Source of the DNA: DATKQJ01 sp035534295
GTDB taxonomy: Bacteria; Chloroflexota; Dormibacteria; Dormibacterales; Dormibacteraceae
Direction of reading: 5' to 3'
NCBI GenBank assembly: GCA_035534295.1
Contig: DATLSE010000013.1
Location: 1 to 64,000, forward strand
Length of the DNA stretch: 64,000 bases
Shown one piece after another: positions 56,454-64,000 of this stretch (positions are counted from its first letter, which is position 1; each line of letters starts with the position of its first letter). The notes beneath the pieces were generated by a model. The model worked only from the letters and a program-made list of their open reading frames with translations. It did not search any database and was not told the origin of the DNA. The position numbers and the translations under genes are program-made.

Positions 56454-56474
56454 GGGCCCGCCTTGTGCGGGCCC
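56454..56474 (+). terminator. Strong GC hairpin after ino1
   Basis: GGGCCCGC (56454-56461) and GCGGGCCC (56467-56474) form a perfect eight-pair stem with a five-base loop, 11 bases after the ino1 stop. TCCCTCC follows rather than a T-run. The GTG often assigned as the start of the next gene sits in the loop and stem. It may partly end transcription or control translation of the acyltransferase. Confidence 0.4.
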
Positions 56475-57262
56475 TCCCTCCAGGTCTGGGACATGGCGCC
56501 GCCGCAGCCGGCGGTGGGCTCTGGTTTCGGTTCAACGCGGTCCAGCGCGAGTACGCGCTCGACAACTACGCCGCCGTGCTCGCTCTGGACCGCAGCGATC
56601 CTCGTGTGCGGCGTGTCGCTCGCGCCGCGTTCCAAAACTACGGACGGATGCTGGCCGACTTCGTGCTCCTGGGCTCCCTCAGTGCCCACCAGCTTCTTCG
56701 ACGGGTGCGATTTGAGGGCCTGGAGCATGTGGATGCGGGTCTGGCCACGGGCCGCGGGGTGGTCGTGGCGATGCCGCACATGGGCTCGTGGGACGTGGCC
56801 GGGTCGGCTGCGGGAGTGCGCGGATACGAGGTGACGACGCTGGCCGACCGCTTTCCGGGTTCTCTCGACGAGGCCGTGGTGGCCAGCCGGAGGCGGTTCG
56901 GCCTCGAGGTTCTGCCCCCCGATCGGGCCTCCCTGCACCTCCTGCGCGAGGGACTCCGGTCCAACCGGGTGGTGGCGCTGGTGTGCGACCTGCCCCATGG
57001 ACCAGGGGTGGAGGTGGAGATGTTCGGGCGCCGCTTGAACATGCCCTCGGGACCGGCCGCGCTGGCCCAGCGGCACGGCTGCGATCTGATCACGGCCGCG
57101 ATCGTCCGCGAGGGTAACGGATATGCTGTGCGCGTCGATCCGCGCCTCGAGGTGGCGGGACTGACGCGGCAGGGCATCATGCAGAGCGTGGCGCGAAGAT
57201 TCGAGGTTCACATCCGGGCTCAGCCCGACCAGTGGTTCGCCTTCATGCCTGTATTCGGGTGA
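56465..57262 (+). CDS. LpxL/PatA-like acyltransferase 1
   Basis: 265 residues of the lysophospholipid/lipid A acyltransferase family, which includes PatA of mycobacterial PIM synthesis. The catalytic motif is the HMGSWD in VVVAMPHMGSWDVAG (about 100-105). PPDRASLHLLREGL and LVCDLPHGPGVEVEMFGRRLNMPSGPAALAQRHGCD are family blocks, and the ending RAQPDQWFAFMPVF matches. The helix at the start (IGARLVRALPPGLG) begins before the GTG, with an in-frame ATC at 56450, so the real start may be non-canonical. Likely acylates mannosylated PI. Confidence 0.85.
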   Translation: MRALPPGLGHGAAAAGGGLWFRFNAVQREYALDNYAAVLALDRSDPRVRRVARAAFQNYGRMLADFVLLGSLSAHQLLRRVRFEGLEHVDAGLATGRGVVVAMPHMGSWDVAGSAAGVRGYEVTTLADRFPGSLDEAVVASRRRFGLEVLPPDRASLHLLREGLRSNRVVALVCDLPHGPGVEVEMFGRRLNMPSGPAALAQRHGCDLITAAIVREGNGYAVRVDPRLEVAGLTRQGIMQSVARRFEVHIRAQPDQWFAFMPVFG

Positions 57263-57269
57263 CGCCCTG

Positions 57270-58130
57270 ATCACATTCAGGGCCTTTCTGCTCGTTCAGG
57301 GCCTGGTCGAGCGCCTGCCTCGACGTGCCGGCTACGCCTGCGCCATTGTTGCCGCGCGCTTCGCCTATCTTTTCGCGCGGCGCGCCCGCGGCCGGCTCTA
57401 CGTCAACCTCACGGCCGCCCTTCCGGGGCTGACTCCATTGCAGCTGCGCAGAGTCACGTGGCGCAATTTTCGGGATCACTCCAAGGCCTACATCGACCTC
57501 ATGCGGCTGCCCAGCGCCCGGGTCGAGGATCTGCGGCCGCTGCTCCGGGTGAGCGGGGCCGAGCACCTGGAGACGGCGCGCGCATACGGCCGGGGCGTGC
57601 TGGTGGTCTCGGCCCACATGGGTTCCTGGGAGGTCGCGGCCGCCATCTGGTCGGCCACCATCGCGCCCGTGTGTCTGTTCGCCGAGGAGCTCGAGCCGCG
57701 GGAGATGTATGAGTGGTATCGGAGCACGCGCCAGCGCCTGGGCATCAGCGTGCTGCCCCTTAATCTAAGCGGATTGCGCCAGGTGGTGAGGGCGCTTCGC
57801 AACCAGGAGATGGTGGTCACCGCGATCGATCGCGACCTGATCGGCACCGGCCCGGTGATGGAGTTCTTCTCCCATCCGACGCGAGTCCCCGCGGGCCCGG
57901 CCGAGCTCGCACTGCGCTACGGCACCCCGATCCTGCCGGTGGCGGTATACCGACTCCCGGACGACAATTTTCAGGCCCAGGGCTACCCACCCATCCTGGC
58001 CCAGCCCAGTGGCGACCACGAGGCGGACGTGCGCCAAATCAATCAGCGCCTGGTCCGTCACATGGAGGAGACGATCCGCGCCCACCCCGATCAGTGGCAC
58101 CTGCCCCACGCCATCTTTCTCGACTCCTAG
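57270..58130 (+). CDS. LpxL/PatA-like acyltransferase 2
   Basis: Same family as the preceding gene; catalytic HMGSWE in VVSAHMGSWEVAA, then AIDRDLIGTGPVMEFF and the ending RAHPDQWHLPHAIF. The first usual start codon is TTG at 57438, which gives only 230 residues. The frame upstream encodes a family-typical amphipathic N-terminus (FRAFLLVQGLVERLPRRAGY...GRLYVNLTAALPG). It reaches CTG at 57267 and ATC at 57270, just after the preceding stop, for 286 residues, the normal length. I annotate the long form. A pair of acyltransferases would give a multiply acylated PI-mannoside-like lipid. Confidence 0.85.
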   Translation: MTFRAFLLVQGLVERLPRRAGYACAIVAARFAYLFARRARGRLYVNLTAALPGLTPLQLRRVTWRNFRDHSKAYIDLMRLPSARVEDLRPLLRVSGAEHLETARAYGRGVLVVSAHMGSWEVAAAIWSATIAPVCLFAEELEPREMYEWYRSTRQRLGISVLPLNLSGLRQVVRALRNQEMVVTAIDRDLIGTGPVMEFFSHPTRVPAGPAELALRYGTPILPVAVYRLPDDNFQAQGYPPILAQPSGDHEADVRQINQRLVRHMEETIRAHPDQWHLPHAIFLDS

Positions 58131-58199
58131 ATCGCCCCCAACGTGCCCCGCGGACGTGGCCACGGGCCCGCGCCAGGTGTCAGACTCCGTAGCATCTCG

Positions 58200-59363
58200 A
58201 TGAAGATCGGACTGGTCTCGCCCTACGATTTCAGCCATCCCGGCGGGGTGACAGAGCACATCCGCCACCTCGGCCATTGGCTCACCGAAATGGGGCACGA
58301 GGTGCGCACTTTCGCCCCCTCCAGCCGGCACGACGCCGAGGGTCAGTATCCGGGCTTCTATCGCATCGGGCGAGTTTTCCGCCTCCCGGCCAACGATTCG
58401 GTGGCCCGGGTGACGTTGAGCTTCCACCTCGCGCGCCGGGTTTCGGAGATCCTCGACGGCGAGCGCTTCGACGTTCTGCACTTCCATGAGCCGCTCATGC
58501 CCGCCCTGCCCCTCACCCTGCTCCGCATGGCCCAGACGGTGAGCGTGGGCACCTTCCACGCCTTCGCCCGCTCGAACCTCGGCTACTACTACGGCCGGCC
58601 CATCCTCAAGCCCTATCTGCGCCACCTGGGAGCGACCATCGCGGTCAGCCAGCCGGCGCGGGACTTCGTCCGCCAGTACTTTCCCGAGGTCGATCCGGTG
58701 GTGGTTCCCAATGGCGTCGACGTCGACCGCTTCGGGGCCGACCTGACCCCGATCCACCACCTCCGCGACGGCTGCGTCAACTTCCTCTTCGTCGGCCGGC
58801 TGGAGAAGCGCAAGGGCCTGGGGGATCTGATCACCGCCTTTCAGCACGCGTCCTCCCGGCTCGATCGGGTGCGCCTGATCATCGTCGGCGACGGTCCCCT
58901 GCGGGGCTCGGTTGAAAGCATGGTGGCGCGGCGGCGGCTAAAAAACGTGGTCATGGTCGGTTACGTACCGGCCGAGGTGCTGCCTCGCTATCACGCCAGC
59001 GCGGACGTGTTCTGCGCTCCCGCCAGCGGACGGGAGAGCTTCGGTATCGTGCTCCTGGAGGCGATGGCGGCCGGACTCCCGGTGATCGCGACCGAGATTC
59101 CGGGCTATCTGTCGGTGGTCGCAGCCGGGGTTGACAGCCTGACGGTGAGACCGAACTCGCCGATCGAGATGGGGGCGGCGATGACCGTGCTCGCGCGCGA
59201 TCCCGAGCTGCGGCAGCGTTTGGGTGCGGCCGGTCGGGCAAAGGCGCCGCTCTATGCCTGGCCCCGCGTCGCCGCCCAGGTGGTGGAGGTCTACGAGCGA
59301 GCCCGCCGGCTCTCTCAAGGGGAGGTGTCCGGTGTTCACGACCAGATTCCAGTCCTGGGTTAG
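58200..59363 (+). CDS. pimA: PimA-like phosphatidylinositol mannosyltransferase (GT4)
   Basis: 387-residue GT-B glycosyltransferase close to PimA, which puts the first mannose on phosphatidylinositol at the inner membrane face. The N-terminal membrane/lipid side has KIGLVSPYDFSHPGGVTEHIRHL and VLHFHEPLMPALPL. The sugar-nucleotide side has NFLFVGRLEKRKGLGDLITAF, GYVPAEVLPRYHASADVFCAPA and the EX7E motif ESFGIVLLEAMAAGLPVIAT. The ATG at 58200 gives the conserved start; the frame is open 19 codons further without conservation. Neighbours (ino1, PatA-like, CDP-alcohol transferase) support the PI substrate. Confidence 0.88.
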   Translation: MKIGLVSPYDFSHPGGVTEHIRHLGHWLTEMGHEVRTFAPSSRHDAEGQYPGFYRIGRVFRLPANDSVARVTLSFHLARRVSEILDGERFDVLHFHEPLMPALPLTLLRMAQTVSVGTFHAFARSNLGYYYGRPILKPYLRHLGATIAVSQPARDFVRQYFPEVDPVVVPNGVDVDRFGADLTPIHHLRDGCVNFLFVGRLEKRKGLGDLITAFQHASSRLDRVRLIIVGDGPLRGSVESMVARRRLKNVVMVGYVPAEVLPRYHASADVFCAPASGRESFGIVLLEAMAAGLPVIATEIPGYLSVVAAGVDSLTVRPNSPIEMGAAMTVLARDPELRQRLGAAGRAKAPLYAWPRVAAQVVEVYERARRLSQGEVSGVHDQIPVLG

Positions 59364-59997
59364 GGCCCGGGCCCACACCCTGGCCGCTCGCCTCGGTAAC
59401 CTCCCGCTGAGCCCCAATCAGGTCACCGTCGCGGGCATGCTGGTCACCTTCGGCGGATCGGTGATGGTCGGACTGGGCATGCTCCGCCTGGCCGGAGTGG
59501 TGCTGGCCCTGAGCGGGCTCTTCGACATTCTGGACGGGGCCCTGGCCCGAGCCACCGATCAGATGCGGCCGTTCGGCGCCTTCCTCGATTCGACCATCGA
59601 CCGCTACTCGGAAGGCGCGGTCTACCTGGGGCTGGCGGCCTACTTTCTGGACCGCCATGACGCGTTCATGCGTCCCGAGGTGATCTTCTGCCTGCTCGCC
59701 CTGGGCGGCTCGCTGCTGGTCTCTTACGCTCGCGCCCGGGCCGAGGCCCTGGGATTTGAGAGCTCGGGCGGCCTCTTCGCACGCCCCGAGCGGGTGGTCG
59801 CGATCGTGCTCGCCCTCGTGCTCGCCAACCCCTGGCTGCTGGCCGCGGTGGTGGCGCTGCTCGCGCTCCTGACCAACCTGACCGTGCTCCAGCGCATGCG
59901 CGCGGTGTGGGTTCAGGCCGAGAATGGCGAATCCACCCGGCTCCGCCCCGGCACCGGGCCCCAGGCCAGCTCGACGGGGAGCTCGACGCCCTCTTGA
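59332..59997 (+). CDS. CDP-alcohol phosphatidyltransferase (probable phosphatidylinositol phosphate synthase)
   Basis: 221 residues, about five to six membrane helices. The signature DG-x2-AR-x8-G-x3-D-x3-D is complete in DILDGALARATDQ through GAFLDSTIDR (about 66-90). LPLSPNQVTVAGML near the N-terminus is typical. With ino1 and pimA adjacent, the likely reaction is CDP-diacylglycerol plus inositol 3-phosphate to PI phosphate, as in mycobacteria. PgsA-type phosphatidylglycerophosphate synthesis is the alternative. The GTG at 59332 follows GGGGAGG by six bases and lies inside the pimA 3' end. Confidence 0.87.
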   Translation: MFTTRFQSWVRARAHTLAARLGNLPLSPNQVTVAGMLVTFGGSVMVGLGMLRLAGVVLALSGLFDILDGALARATDQMRPFGAFLDSTIDRYSEGAVYLGLAAYFLDRHDAFMRPEVIFCLLALGGSLLVSYARARAEALGFESSGGLFARPERVVAIVLALVLANPWLLAAVVALLALLTNLTVLQRMRAVWVQAENGESTRLRPGTGPQASSTGSSTPS

Positions 59998-60020
59998 GCA
60001 CCGGTTCCCCGCGCCTCGTC

Positions 60021-60026
60021 TAACCT
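60021..60026 (+). promoter_or_regulatory. Possible -10 box (TAACCT) for holB
   Basis: TAACCT lies ten bases before the TTG start of holB in a 39-base gap. This would let holB and the genes after it be transcribed apart from the lipid cluster. Confidence 0.3.
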
Positions 60027-60036
60027 TCTGTCCAGT

Positions 60037-61014
60037 TTGGACGTCGACCCTTTCGAGCAGATCACGGGCCAGGAACGGGCACGGCGCCTGCTTCGGGGCC
60101 AGATCGACAGCGGTCGAGTCGCTCACGCCTACCTGCTGGTCGGGGAGCATGGGCTGGGTAAGACCCTGCTCGCCCGCGCCCTGGCCCAGTCCCTGCTGCC
60201 CGAGGCGGCGCTGGATCGACATCCCGACTTCTGGGAGGATTTGCGCAATTCCCACCTCTCGCTGGACGAGATCCGTCTCATGCCCTCGCGCCCACCCACC
60301 CATCATCGCCACACGCTGCAGCAGTTCTTGAGCTGGAGGCCGGCTCTGGGGGCCCGCCGGGTGGCCCTGGTGCGCGGGCTGCAGCGGACGGATCAGAACC
60401 TGCAGAGCATGGTGCTGAAGACCCTGGAGGAGCCCCACCCCGGTCAGGTGATCATCCTCACCGCTCCCAGCCTGAATCCCTTCGTGGTCCTTCCCACCCT
60501 GGTCTCTCGCTGCCAGCAGGTGCACTGCCACGCCCTGCCTGACGCTCAGGTGGAGGCGCTGCTGCGGACGCGGGGCGCGGGGCCCGAGCAGGCTACAAGT
60601 CTGGCCAGGTTGGCCCGTGGGCGACCCGGCTGGGCATTGCGCGCGCTCTCCGATCCCGAGCTGGCCCGCCTCCAGACGGACTGGCAGGCCAGCCTCGATC
60701 GGGTCTTTGGAGCTCCCGCCGACGTCGCCCTGCGCCTGGCGGCCGAGATCGACCAGGAGAGTCAGCGCTGGCGGGCGCAGCGCCGGACCGAGGATGAGGG
60801 TCTGGGCGAGGCGCAGGAGGACCCGGCCCAGGCCGCGGTCAGAGCGTTCCAGCTCGGACTGCGCCGGCGCATGATGGACGCGCCCGCGCCCCAGAGCGCC
60901 GGCTTCGCCGAACTTCTGCAGGCCTCCTATGAGACCCTGGGACACTTGGAGCAGAACGTGAGCGCCCGCCTCACCCTGGAGGTCTTCCTGCTGCGATGCC
61001 GCCTCGTTTCCTGA
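60037..61014 (+). CDS. holB: DNA polymerase III delta-prime subunit
   Basis: 325-residue clamp-loader subunit. AAA domain: FEQITGQERARRLLRGQIDSGRVAHAYLLVGE, Walker A GEHGLGKTLL with K42, ALVRGLQRTDQNLQSMVLKTLEEPHPG and the LVSRCQQVHCHALP arginine-sensor region. The zinc-binding cysteines seen in many delta-prime and DnaX proteins are not present. The C-terminal collar domain (about 210-325) is weakly conserved. TTG start; ends overlapping hisC by 19 bases. Confidence 0.9.
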   Translation: MDVDPFEQITGQERARRLLRGQIDSGRVAHAYLLVGEHGLGKTLLARALAQSLLPEAALDRHPDFWEDLRNSHLSLDEIRLMPSRPPTHHRHTLQQFLSWRPALGARRVALVRGLQRTDQNLQSMVLKTLEEPHPGQVIILTAPSLNPFVVLPTLVSRCQQVHCHALPDAQVEALLRTRGAGPEQATSLARLARGRPGWALRALSDPELARLQTDWQASLDRVFGAPADVALRLAAEIDQESQRWRAQRRTEDEGLGEAQEDPAQAAVRAFQLGLRRRMMDAPAPQSAGFAELLQASYETLGHLEQNVSARLTLEVFLLRCRLVS

Positions 61015-62054
61015 AGCCCGGCCTGGCCGGCTTTGAAGCCTACGTCCCGGGCCAGCAGCCGCCTGACGGCGAGGACTGGGTCAAGCTCAACACCAACGAG
61101 TGTCCCTGGCCCCCCTCGCCCCGAGCGCTCGCGGCCGTGCGGGATGCCGTGGGTCCCCAGCTCCGCCTCTACCCCGATCCCATGGCCACCCCGGCCCGCG
61201 CCGCCATCGCCCGGTTGCACGGTCTGGATCCGGCCTGCGTGGCCCTCGGTAACGGGGGGGACGAGCTCCTCGAAATGGCGTTTCGTGCCTTCGTGGGTCC
61301 CGGCTCCCGGGTCGCCTTCGTCGACCCCACCTACCCTCTGGTGCCCACCCTGGTGGCGCTGCATGAGGGGGTGCGCTCGGCCCACCGCCTGGGCCCCGCA
61401 GGGAGTCTTGATCCCGGGTTCGCCCAGGACCCCGCCGGACTTAAGATCCTGGTCAACCCCAATTCGCCGACCGGCACCTGGCTGGGCCGGGAGGTGGTTC
61501 AGGAGGTGCAGGAGCGTGCCCGAGGCCTACTCCTGCTGGACGAGGCCTACGTCGACTTCGCGCCCGAGGACCGGACCGACCTGCTCCGGGCGGGGGCGAC
61601 GAATCTGCTCATCCTGCGCACGCTGTCCAAGTCCTACGCCCTGGCCGGGATGCGTCTGGGTTACGCGCTGGGGGCGCCGGAGGTGATCGCGGCCCTGGAT
61701 CTGGTCAAGGACTCGTACAACATGGACCGGCTGGCCATCGTCGCGGCGAAGGCGGCGATCGAGGATCAGGAGCACCATCGCGATCTGGTCGAGCGGGTGA
61801 TCGCCGGCCGCGAGGAGCTGAGCGGCGAGCTGGTCCGCCGGGGATTCGAATGCCTGCCCTCGGCCACCAATTTCGTATTCTGCCGCCCACCTGAGGGGCG
61901 GAGCGCGCTGAGCCTGTACGAACACTTGAAGTCGCGCCGCGTGCTCGTCCGCCACTACGCGGTCGAACCCATCGCGGGCTGGCTGCGGATCACGGTCGGC
62001 ACCGACCAAGACCACCGGCGGCTGTTCGGCGCGATCGAGGAGATGCCGCTTTGA
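60996..62054 (+). CDS. hisC: Histidinol-phosphate aminotransferase
   Basis: PLP fold-type I transaminase of histidine synthesis. 352 residues. KLNTNECPWPPSP near residue 28, LGNGGDELLEMAFRAFVGPG, the asparagine loop VNPNSPTGTWL, LLLDEAYVDF and the PLP lysine K212 in LRTLSKSYALAGMRLGY are all present. It could also act on aromatic amino acids. ATG inside the holB 3' end; the stop overlaps the HD-domain gene (TTGA). Confidence 0.94.
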   Translation: MPPRFLKPGLAGFEAYVPGQQPPDGEDWVKLNTNECPWPPSPRALAAVRDAVGPQLRLYPDPMATPARAAIARLHGLDPACVALGNGGDELLEMAFRAFVGPGSRVAFVDPTYPLVPTLVALHEGVRSAHRLGPAGSLDPGFAQDPAGLKILVNPNSPTGTWLGREVVQEVQERARGLLLLDEAYVDFAPEDRTDLLRAGATNLLILRTLSKSYALAGMRLGYALGAPEVIAALDLVKDSYNMDRLAIVAAKAAIEDQEHHRDLVERVIAGREELSGELVRRGFECLPSATNFVFCRPPEGRSALSLYEHLKSRRVLVRHYAVEPIAGWLRITVGTDQDHRRLFGAIEEMPL

Positions 62055-62614
62055 TACCGACCCGGGAGGAGGCCTTGGAGCTGGTCCAGAAGAACACCTC
62101 GGGGATCGGGCTGAGACGCCACATGCTGAGCGTGGAGGCGGCCATGCGGGCGTACGCAGTGCGCTTCGGCGAGGACCCCGAGCGCTGGGGCCTGGTCGGA
62201 TTGATCCACGACTGGGACTACGAGTCCGGTCCCGATCCCGAGCAACACCCGCTGCGTGGCAACGCCATGCTGCGCGAGCGGGGCTGGCCGGAAGACGTGC
62301 TGGAGGACATCGCGAGCCACGCCGAGTACCTGAACGTTGCTCGCTCGACCCGCCTGCGCCAGACCCTGCACGCGGTGGACGAGCTCTGCGGCTTCATCCT
62401 CGCCTGCGCCCTGGTCAAGCCCGATCGTTCCCTGGGCGCGGTCGAGCCGGGTACGGTGAGACGCAAGATGAAGGACAAGGCTTTCGCCCGCGGTGTGCAC
62501 CGCCAGGTGCTGCTCGAATCCGCGGCCGAGCTCCAGGTGGACTTCGACGAGCACGTCGCATTCGTGCGCGACGCGCTCATCCCCCACGCCGCCGAGCTCG
62601 GCGTCAATCCTTGA
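62051..62614 (+). CDS. HD-domain phosphohydrolase-like protein
   Basis: 187 residues. Metal ligands of an HD domain are visible: H in GLRRHMLSVEAAMRAY, the HD pair in GLIHDWDYE, the second-shell HPLRGN and HAEYL histidines, and D in LHAVDELCGF. Similar stand-alone proteins are annotated as hydrolases acting on nucleotides or phosphorylated compounds. TTG start in a TTGA overlap with hisC. It lies between an aminotransferase and a hydroxyacid dehydrogenase; the substrate is unknown. Confidence 0.87.
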   Translation: MIPTREEALELVQKNTSGIGLRRHMLSVEAAMRAYAVRFGEDPERWGLVGLIHDWDYESGPDPEQHPLRGNAMLRERGWPEDVLEDIASHAEYLNVARSTRLRQTLHAVDELCGFILACALVKPDRSLGAVEPGTVRRKMKDKAFARGVHRQVLLESAAELQVDFDEHVAFVRDALIPHAAELGVNP

Positions 62615-63585
62615 GCCGACCCCGGGTGCTGCTCCTGCATCCCATCCTGGAGCCCGCCCTGTCGCTACTGCAGGACGGCCTTGATCTGGTGCACTGCACC
62701 TCCGACCAAGCCCAAGATCCAGCCCAGGTCGCCGATCTGGCCGAGGGCTGCCAGGGCATCGTGAGCCTCATCACCGATCGCGTCGACGCCGCCCTCCTGG
62801 CCACCCCGGGGCTGCGCGTGGTCGCCAACGTGGGGGTGGGTTTCGACAACATCGACCTGGTGGCCGCGACCCACTTTGGGGTCCTCATCACCAATACCCC
62901 GGGGGTGCTGGACGAGACCACGGCCGACTTTGCCTTCGCGCTCATGCTGAGCGCTGCCCGGCGCCTGGTCGCGGCCGACCGCATGCTTCGTGAGGGTGAT
63001 TTCATGGGCTGGCAACTGGACCTGATGCTGGGCGTGGACGTGCACGGCTCGACCCTGGGCGTCGTGGGCCTGGGCCGCATCGGCCGCGCCCTGGCCCGGC
63101 GCGCCCGCGGCTTTGGGATGCGGATCCTGTATAACTCCCGCACGCCCGCTCCGGACGCCGTGGAGAGCGAGCTAGGGGCGCGCGCGGTGGGACTCGATGA
63201 GCTGCTCGGCGAGTCCGATTTCGTGAGCCTGCACGTGCCCCTGACGACTCAGACGCGCCACCTGATCGGAGAGCGTGAGCTCGGCCTGATGCGGCCGACC
63301 TCCGTCCTCATCAACACCTCGCGCGGTCCGGTCGTGGACGAGCGAGCGCTGGCCCGGGCGCTGAGCCGGGGCACCATCTTCGCCGCCGGTCTGGACGTGT
63401 ACGAGCACGAGCCGGAGGTCGACCTAGAACTCCGACGGATGCCCAACGCCGTGCTGGCGCCGCACATCGCCAGCGCGTCCATCGCGACCCGCTCGGCCAT
63501 GTCCGAGCTCGCCGCCCGCAACCTCTTACAGGCCCTGGCCGGCGAGCGTCCGGCCCACCTGGTCAACGCCCAGGTGTGGAGGTAG
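62611..63585 (+). CDS. D-2-hydroxyacid dehydrogenase (glyoxylate/hydroxypyruvate reductase-like)
   Basis: 324 residues. NAD(P) loop GVVGLGRIGRALARR (about 150-164), the following NSRTPAP lacking an acidic residue (NADP is possible), catalytic arginine in NTSRGPVVDE, glutamate in DVYEHEPEVD and histidine in APHIASASIATR. Closest in pattern to glyoxylate reductase/D-glycerate dehydrogenase rather than full-length SerA, since no ACT domain is present. Could pair with the glycerate kinase at 25642. TTG start overlaps the HD gene. Confidence 0.9.
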   Translation: MSRPRVLLLHPILEPALSLLQDGLDLVHCTSDQAQDPAQVADLAEGCQGIVSLITDRVDAALLATPGLRVVANVGVGFDNIDLVAATHFGVLITNTPGVLDETTADFAFALMLSAARRLVAADRMLREGDFMGWQLDLMLGVDVHGSTLGVVGLGRIGRALARRARGFGMRILYNSRTPAPDAVESELGARAVGLDELLGESDFVSLHVPLTTQTRHLIGERELGLMRPTSVLINTSRGPVVDERALARALSRGTIFAAGLDVYEHEPEVDLELRRMPNAVLAPHIASASIATRSAMSELAARNLLQALAGERPAHLVNAQVWR

Positions 63586-64000
63586 CCCCCCTGCGCTGGC
63601 GGCTGCTGGCTTTGGACCTCGACGGGACCATCGTTGGTCCCGGGCTCGAGCTCGATCCCCAGGACGAGGCCGCGCTGCGCCGGGCGGAGGCGGCGGGGAT
63701 GGCCGTGGTGGTGTGCACCGGGCGCCCCTTCCCAGGGGCTCTGATCTGGATCCGGCGGCTGGCGCTGACTGGCCCCTTCGTCTGCTACCAGGGGGCCCAG
63801 GTCCGGCTCCCCGACGGGGCGACCCTGCTCGATCACGGGGTCGCCAGGCCTCTGGCAGCGGAGGTGATCGAGTACTGCCGGGAGCAGGACCTGCACGTTC
63901 AGGCCTATCGCGACGACCGGCTCCTGGTGGAGCGGGACCGGCCCGAGGCCCATGAATATGCCCAGCACGCCCAGATGGAAATCAACCTGGTCCCCGATCT
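63576..64000 (+). CDS. Cof-type HAD phosphatase (partial, runs off right edge)
   Basis: The first 141 codons are visible. The HAD nucleophile motif is LLALDLDGTIVG (about 9-20), motif II is VVCTGRPFPGALI, and FVCYQGAQVRLPDG is typical of the HAD-IIB (Cof) cap class. These remove phosphate from sugar phosphates or flavin/PLP-type cofactors. The GTG at 63576 overlaps the dehydrogenase by ten bases. Confidence 0.88.
   Translation, partial: MEVAPLRWRLLALDLDGTIVGPGLELDPQDEAALRRAEAAGMAVVVCTGRPFPGALIWIRRLALTGPFVCYQGAQVRLPDGATLLDHGVARPLAAEVIEYCREQDLHVQAYRDDRLLVERDRPEAHEYAQHAQMEINLVPD

Noticed and set aside
58951..60945. A 664-codon minus-strand frame opposite pimA, the CDP-alcohol transferase and holB
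   Set aside because: No domain pattern; every stretch is opposite a well-supported gene. Long antisense frames are expected at this GC content.
1..64000. CRISPR arrays, insertion sequences, prophage genes, rRNA genes
   Set aside because: No direct-repeat arrays, transposase motifs, phage structural genes or rRNA-like segments were recognised on either strand.

Overview
The window is dense, very GC-rich bacterial chromosome with no plasmid, phage or insertion-sequence signature. Almost every cistron overlaps the next by one to four bases (GTGA, ATGA or TTGA junctions), GTG and TTG starts are common, and several promoters sit so close to the start codon that the mRNA would be leaderless or nearly so. 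The gene set points to a deep-branching Terrabacteria member, most likely of the Dormibacterota/Chloroflexota type: PyrR, a class 1B PyrK/PyrD pair, a Ycf45-type R3H ATPase, CO-dehydrogenase-like molybdenum hydroxylases, and a phosphatidylinositol-mannoside-like lipid cluster with no LPS genes. This placement is an inference; no rRNA gene is present.

Layout. 1-760: an ECF sigma factor and a partial partner (minus strand). 865-10760: a complete nine-gene purine operon, purB-C-S-Q-L-F-M-N-H. 10819-12074: a soluble Ser/Thr kinase and a tiny four-cysteine protein. 12075-19925: a pyrimidine operon (pyrB, pyrR, a fused carA-carB, pyrK, pyrD, then a YjbR/TfoX-like gene) preceded by what looks like a PyrR-binding RNA element that includes the pyrB ribosome-binding site. 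pyrC, pyrE and pyrF are absent from it. 19944-28041: mixed housekeeping genes, namely an HpcH/HpaI lyase, an SDR, hisA, YajQ, ilvE, a glycerate kinase and a second sigma factor with a built-in zinc finger.

28108-42767 is an accessory catabolic block. It holds a NitT/TauT-type ABC importer whose binding protein lies on the opposite strand, a CocE-type hydrolase, a cyclase-family hydrolase, an alpha/beta hydrolase resembling C-C-bond hydrolases, a three-subunit molybdenum hydroxylase, an acyl-CoA ligase, a CoA-transferase remnant and two SMP-30 propellers. Together these look like uptake and oxidation or hydrolysis of an organic substrate followed by CoA activation. The substrate cannot be read from sequence.

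42894-50436 is one operon: pdxS, pdxT, a GNAT-like gene, the R3H ATPase, tmk, an ABC ATPase-permease fusion and a Nudix hydrolase. 50454-54944 holds an HD-GYP response regulator, an orphan molybdenum-hydroxylase large subunit and a glycosyltransferase. 54964-63585 starts with an ArsR-type regulator behind a striking four-half-site operator and continues through ino1, two LpxL/PatA-like acyltransferases, a PimA-like mannosyltransferase and a CDP-alcohol phosphotransferase. This set is sufficient on paper for inositol phosphate, phosphatidylinositol and an acylated mannosyl-PI. holB, hisC, an HD protein, a D-2-hydroxyacid dehydrogenase and a partial HAD phosphatase follow.
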